From Brachionus rotundiformis (lineage: Eukaryota > Rotifera > Eurotatoria > Ploima > Brachionidae): a stretch of DNA of 64,000 bases. Shown in pieces: positions 60,601-64,000 of the stretch (its first letter is position 1; each line of letters starts with the position of its first letter). The notes below the pieces were generated by a model. That model searched no databases, was not told the DNA's origin, and saw only the letters and a program-made list of their open reading frames with translations. Position numbers and translations under genes: made by a program. The stretch covers positions 1,033,346-1,097,345 of the forward strand of contig JAESIW010000162.1 of NCBI GenBank assembly GCA_016802295.1. Direction: 5' to 3'.

Positions 60601-61923
60601 GCTTAAAAATTGAAAAATAAAAAATATTAATTATTTCTATAAAGCGATCAAGTAGTCGTCAATCATTCGGACCAGATGCAGAAGATGATGACTCAGTCAA
60701 AGTAATAATTATCTAATTTTTAATTATTTATTTAAAAAAAATTTTAAGACTCATCGATATATTCTTGAAGCTGTTGTTCTAAAAAACAGCTGGCCTCTTT
60801 CACCGTCACAGTGGACATTTGTGAATACGCTCAAAGAGAGTGAAGCAGCAGAATTGAAAGTTTTTTCTAAAGATCGTCCTCCATCACCATCTAAAGAAAG
60901 CAAAACAGTTAATTCTGAAAGTAAAGGAGCTGTTTTGAAGGCAGCCAAAGCAAAGGCTCAAAAATCCAAGACTAATGTATCAGGTCAAATTTCGTCTATG
61001 TCTCGCCCGGCCTCTTCTGCATTTGACATTACTAAACCTCATTGGTCATTGAAATGGGTATCTGATGCATCCTCATCAGATAATATTGAGATCAAAAAAG
61101 ATACTGATCGAATCGAAGAGATTAAGGCTCTGAAAAAGGCGTGGGAAAATCACGAAATGGGACGTTCTGTTAAGGCAATGGCATCAAGACATAGATTTTT
61201 GAGAGAAAACTTAGTTAAGGCTGATGGTGGCGCAATTACCGATGAAGAGCTTGACAAGCTAAATGAAGATCAAGAAAATCAAGGATCAAATTCAACCCCG
61301 AAAAATGAAAAAACGAAAAAATCTGAAGAAAAGACTCAAAAAATGACAAAATCGAAAAAAGAGTCCAAAATCGAGATAAAAATAGAGAATACACCTCCAC
61401 TTGATTTGGAACCTACAGTAAATGACGAAATCTTAACAAATACACCACCAACTCCTCCTAAGCCTAAAATTGTTCTTCCACCGATAGACGTAGATCCATT
61501 TGTTCGGGACTCTTTTTATGAATTAAAAACAAAGGATGATAATTTTGAAAAAGAACAAGCTCAAATGAGAAAAGCTGAATTTGAAAAGTTTGCCTCATTT
61601 AAGGATCAAATGAACAAATTTAGAGAAGAAGAGCGAAAGTATAGATTTCAGCAAAAAATTAAACAAATTGAAGAGTGCGAAATTTTACAAGTAAATAAAT
61701 GAAAAAAAATCTTAATATAAATAATATAATTTTTTTTAAGTCAAAGCTTGATGCAGCAAGAATGGAAGTAATGGAACCCAGAGAGGCATTTAGACAAATA
61801 TTTCTAGAAGCTGAACGAAAACGATTAGAAGAAATTGCAAATCAAGAAGCTGCTTTAGCATCTCAACAAAAAGTTGACACTAAGAAAAAGGGTTCAGCTG
61901 GGAAAGGAAAAAAGAAAAAATAA
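54676..61923 (+). CDS. ADGB: Androglobin (calpain-like / globin chimera)
   Basis: A large protein of ciliated cells and sperm combining a calpain-like region with a circularly permuted globin split by an IQ motif. 24 exons: 54676-54752, 54855-54993, 55047-55229, 55281-55529, 55579-55718, 55771-55972, 56018-56456, 56507-56736, 56797-56935, 56984-57043, 57094-57256, 57320-57383, 57435-57684, 57738-57994, 58044-58543, 58597-58691, 58741-58834, 58942-59076, 59130-59477, 59531-59748, 59828-59952, 60645-60701, 60749-61690, 61741-61923; 1762 residues (human about 1670). Markers: LPIWPEWNENDINSEKW, RLWRPWEHIYAINKVVKG, WMDFEDFFICFK, FVDSLDPIELMVSF, IQ motif VKIQSAWRGCFVRK near residue 1045, VPKVFNKVSPYTYAKNKRGY, RYILEAVVLKNSWPL, and a terminal coiled coil ending in Lys-rich sequence. 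The globin part shows no histidine where the proximal ligand is expected. Confidence 0.95.
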
Positions 61924-62695
61924 GCAAAACTGATTTTAAAATTGTATTTTTTCATCTTGTTTTCAATAAAAATTTAATTTAAAATTCAATTTTATTCAAT
62001 TTAAAAACCATTAAGCATTTAAATTCAGGATTCGGATTCTAATGGTCTTAAATAAGCAATACATATTTTCAAAAAATAATCAAAAATTATTAATAAAGAT
62101 ATATATTTTTGATCTTTTATTTGGTTTTATTTTTAAATTTGCAGTAAATTAGCCCAATATACCAGTTATCATTTTTAAAGAAACTTATATTTTTCCAATT
62201 TAAAATTCAATCATTTTATATATGTTTCTCTAATATTTTTATTTATCAAAAAATAATTAATTTATCTTTTTAAGTTGTCTGTAGCCAAATCGAGCTTATA
62301 AAAATATTATTTTTTAAGTTTTAATTTTCAATTTAAAAGTTAATTAAAATATTAAGTCCGCTCAATTTGATTGATTAAAGCAAACTTGATTCAACTTGAG
62401 AGAACTCAATTTCGATAACTTGGGGCAATTTAAATTTCAAGACAAGAGACTTTATTCCAAAGCTAGTATTTATCACCATTTATAAAAATAAACAACTTGT
62501 TACAGTGAAAAATTAATTAATTGCTCATTTGAAAAACAGTCTCATCGATTTAGTATTCATCTTAAAATTCCCAAATTGATTTTCTAATCAATTTGCAATT
62601 CAATTATTAAAAGAAATTTTATACTTTTTAATAAATCTCAGATTTGAAAATGTAGTGTCTCACTTGAATTAAATTTATCAAGATTTAGAACAACA
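61924..62695. other. Intergenic, no gene seen
   Basis: 3' region of androglobin and promoter region of the bHLH gene, same strand. AT-rich; no element recognised. Confidence 0.45.
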
Positions 62696-63304
62696 ATGAG
62701 TGACAATTTTTTTGTTTCTAAAAAAAATCAGGAAAAAATATTTCGAGTCGAATCTCAGTCAAAATTTGAAGTAAATATGAGTCTAAAGCGCAAAGAATCT
62801 CGTCCAAGAGTGAACCATAAGAGAAGTTTAAACCCAAATATGACCGAAGAAGAGGCCCAAGCAATGGCAACAGCTACAAGATTAAGCATTAATGCTCGTG
62901 AGAGACGACGTATGCATGATTTGAACGACGCTCTTGATGATTTAAGATCTGTTATTCCTTATGCTCACGGTCCAAGTGTGAGAAAACTAAGCAAGATAGC
63001 TACTCTTCTTCTTGCTAAAAATTTTATCATGATGCAAAATAATGTAATTGAGGAGTTAAGGCGTGAAATGAACACCCTTGGATCCCAATACTCAATAACT
63101 CATAACTTTTTCAATTCAAACGAAAGAATGTTTGTAAATAGTTTTGCTTGTTTGGCCAGTAATTCATTGAGAGATTTTGATTGCAATAGCAAAAAATTAT
63201 TTGAATCATTTGCAATGAATAATGACAAAGAAATTGAATCTATTCAAGACTCGGATTTAAATTCAAGTTCAACAAAAACAAATGATTTTGACGATTCTGC
63301 ATAG
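62696..63304 (+). CDS. BHLHE22: bHLH transcription factor, Beta3/Olig group (BHLHE22/23-like)
   Basis: Members of this group are nuclear repressors acting in neuronal differentiation. Intronless, 202 residues. The basic region and helix-loop-helix lie at about residues 62-125: LSINARERRRMHDLNDALDD, LRSVIPYAHGPSVRKLSKIA, TLLLAKNFIMMQNNVIEELR. The Asn-Glu-Arg contact residues and the long 'PYAHGPSVRKLSK' loop are diagnostic of the Beta3 branch rather than of neurogenins or Olig. The N-terminus has a basic stretch (KRKESRPRVNHKR). The tail is short and acidic. Vertebrate homologues are longer because of Gly/Ala-rich extensions absent here. BHLHE22 and BHLHE23 cannot be told apart. Confidence 0.92.
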   Translation: MSDNFFVSKKNQEKIFRVESQSKFEVNMSLKRKESRPRVNHKRSLNPNMTEEEAQAMATATRLSINARERRRMHDLNDALDDLRSVIPYAHGPSVRKLSKIATLLLAKNFIMMQNNVIEELRREMNTLGSQYSITHNFFNSNERMFVNSFACLASNSLRDFDCNSKKLFESFAMNNDKEIESIQDSDLNSSSTKTNDFDDSA

Positions 63305-64000
63305 GAAGGTAATTTTATTTCTGTGCACATTTAATAGATTTTTTTTTCAAATTAATTAAATAAAAACAATTCAAATTAGTTTTCAAATTAAATATATACA
63401 TCTTTAATATAAATTGACTTTAACTTTTTGTAAAGGCTTTCTTTGTAAAAAAATTTCCAGTAGCTTGTTTTTATTTTAATGAATTTTTTTTTATAATATA
63501 AACTATTATATAAAAATCTTAGATCTAGGTTTAAATGTGAAGAAATTAATTTTAAAAAAGTATTTTTTTATATATTAACCAATTTTTTAAATGATTTTTT
63601 CTCCCTTTGATATTAATAATAATAACTAATCTACGGCAAGGAGGTTTGTGGAGACGTTCTACTTGAAAGACATCTATGGTAGCTATTTCTATTTACAAAG
63701 TTATTAATAATATTGCTTAGTATCTTTTTTCTTTTTATTTTCAAAGAATAATTTAAAAATAAGTTATTCGATTAATTTGAATAATGAAAAGATTATAAAA
63801 CTCAAATAAATCACAATAAATCATCAAGTCTATTGATTTGATTGTATCAAAAATTGACTACAAAATTTATCTAGTAATTATATGAATTTCTTGATGTGGT
63901 TTTGTTCATAGAATAATAAATTTTATCTTTTATTTCGTTGACTCATATTTATTTAAATAATAATACTTTTTATTTAGAATTATGGAATATATATAGAGGA
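63305..64000. other. Downstream intergenic region to window end
   Basis: 3' UTR of the bHLH gene and AT-rich spacer. A short GC-richer patch at 63640-63690 stands out; no gene could be assigned to it. Confidence 0.4.

Noticed and set aside
1..64000. tRNA, rRNA, spliceosomal RNA and spliced-leader genes
   Set aside because: No cloverleaf with A/B boxes, no rRNA core sequence, and no match to the snRNA or rotifer leader sequences I remember was seen on reading. A covariance search would be decisive.
1..64000. CRISPR arrays, bacterial operons or prophage
   Set aside because: Spliced metazoan genes throughout; no spaced direct repeats.

Overview
The window is an AT-rich (roughly three quarters A+T) animal nuclear sequence. 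The proteins recognised are metazoan: a KLF zinc-finger factor, a Beta3-type bHLH factor, androglobin, HOOK, CIB, RECQL and an F-box/LRR protein. Genes are split by many very short GT-AG introns, mostly 45-70 nt, with weak, T-rich 3' splice sites. Gene density is about one per 2 kb and both strands are used. Together with the cilium and dynein genes this suggests a small invertebrate with a compact AT-rich genome. A monogonont rotifer is my best guess, but it is inference. Splice models were built by hand. All complete multi-exon models listed have a coding length divisible by three.

Layout. 1-7.4 kb: HOOK dynein adaptor (minus, runs off the left edge), a Golgi nucleotide-sugar transporter of SLC35A2/A3 type (plus), and a FASTKD/RAP mitochondrial RNA protein (minus). 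8-10.2 kb: an unrecognised Ser-rich protein, then about 3 kb of gene desert. 13-19 kb: two long proteins ending in a Tctex1 (dynein light chain) domain, with an SSX2IP/ADIP homologue and cardiolipin synthase between them. 19-25 kb, all minus: RNPC3 (minor spliceosome), inorganic pyrophosphatase, COA3 and DNLZ with overlapping reading frames, and the co-chaperone SGT. 25-30 kb: a coiled-coil membrane protein, a CIB calcium sensor, MRPS33 and a KLF factor. 32-37 kb: a secreted EGF protein, a degenerate island, a small Cys-rich protein and DESI2. 38-41 kb: tandem paralogues resembling only the N-terminus of KATNIP. 41.5-46 kb: an F-box/LRR protein. 46-51 kb: a signal-peptide protein with two possible last exons, and RECQL. 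53-62 kb: androglobin in 24 exons, with three further candidate first exons upstream. 62.7 kb: a BHLHE22/23-like factor.

Two themes recur. Several proteins serve mitochondria (FASTKD, CRLS1, COA3, DNLZ, MRPS33). Several belong to ciliary, centrosomal or dynein biology (HOOK, two Tctex1 proteins, SSX2IP, two KATNIP-like proteins, androglobin). The observations most worth checking are the multiple first exons of androglobin, the apparent loss of its heme-binding histidine, the overlapping DNLZ/COA3 frames, the duplicated truncated KATNIP genes, and the secreted-versus-anchored exon choice near 46 kb.
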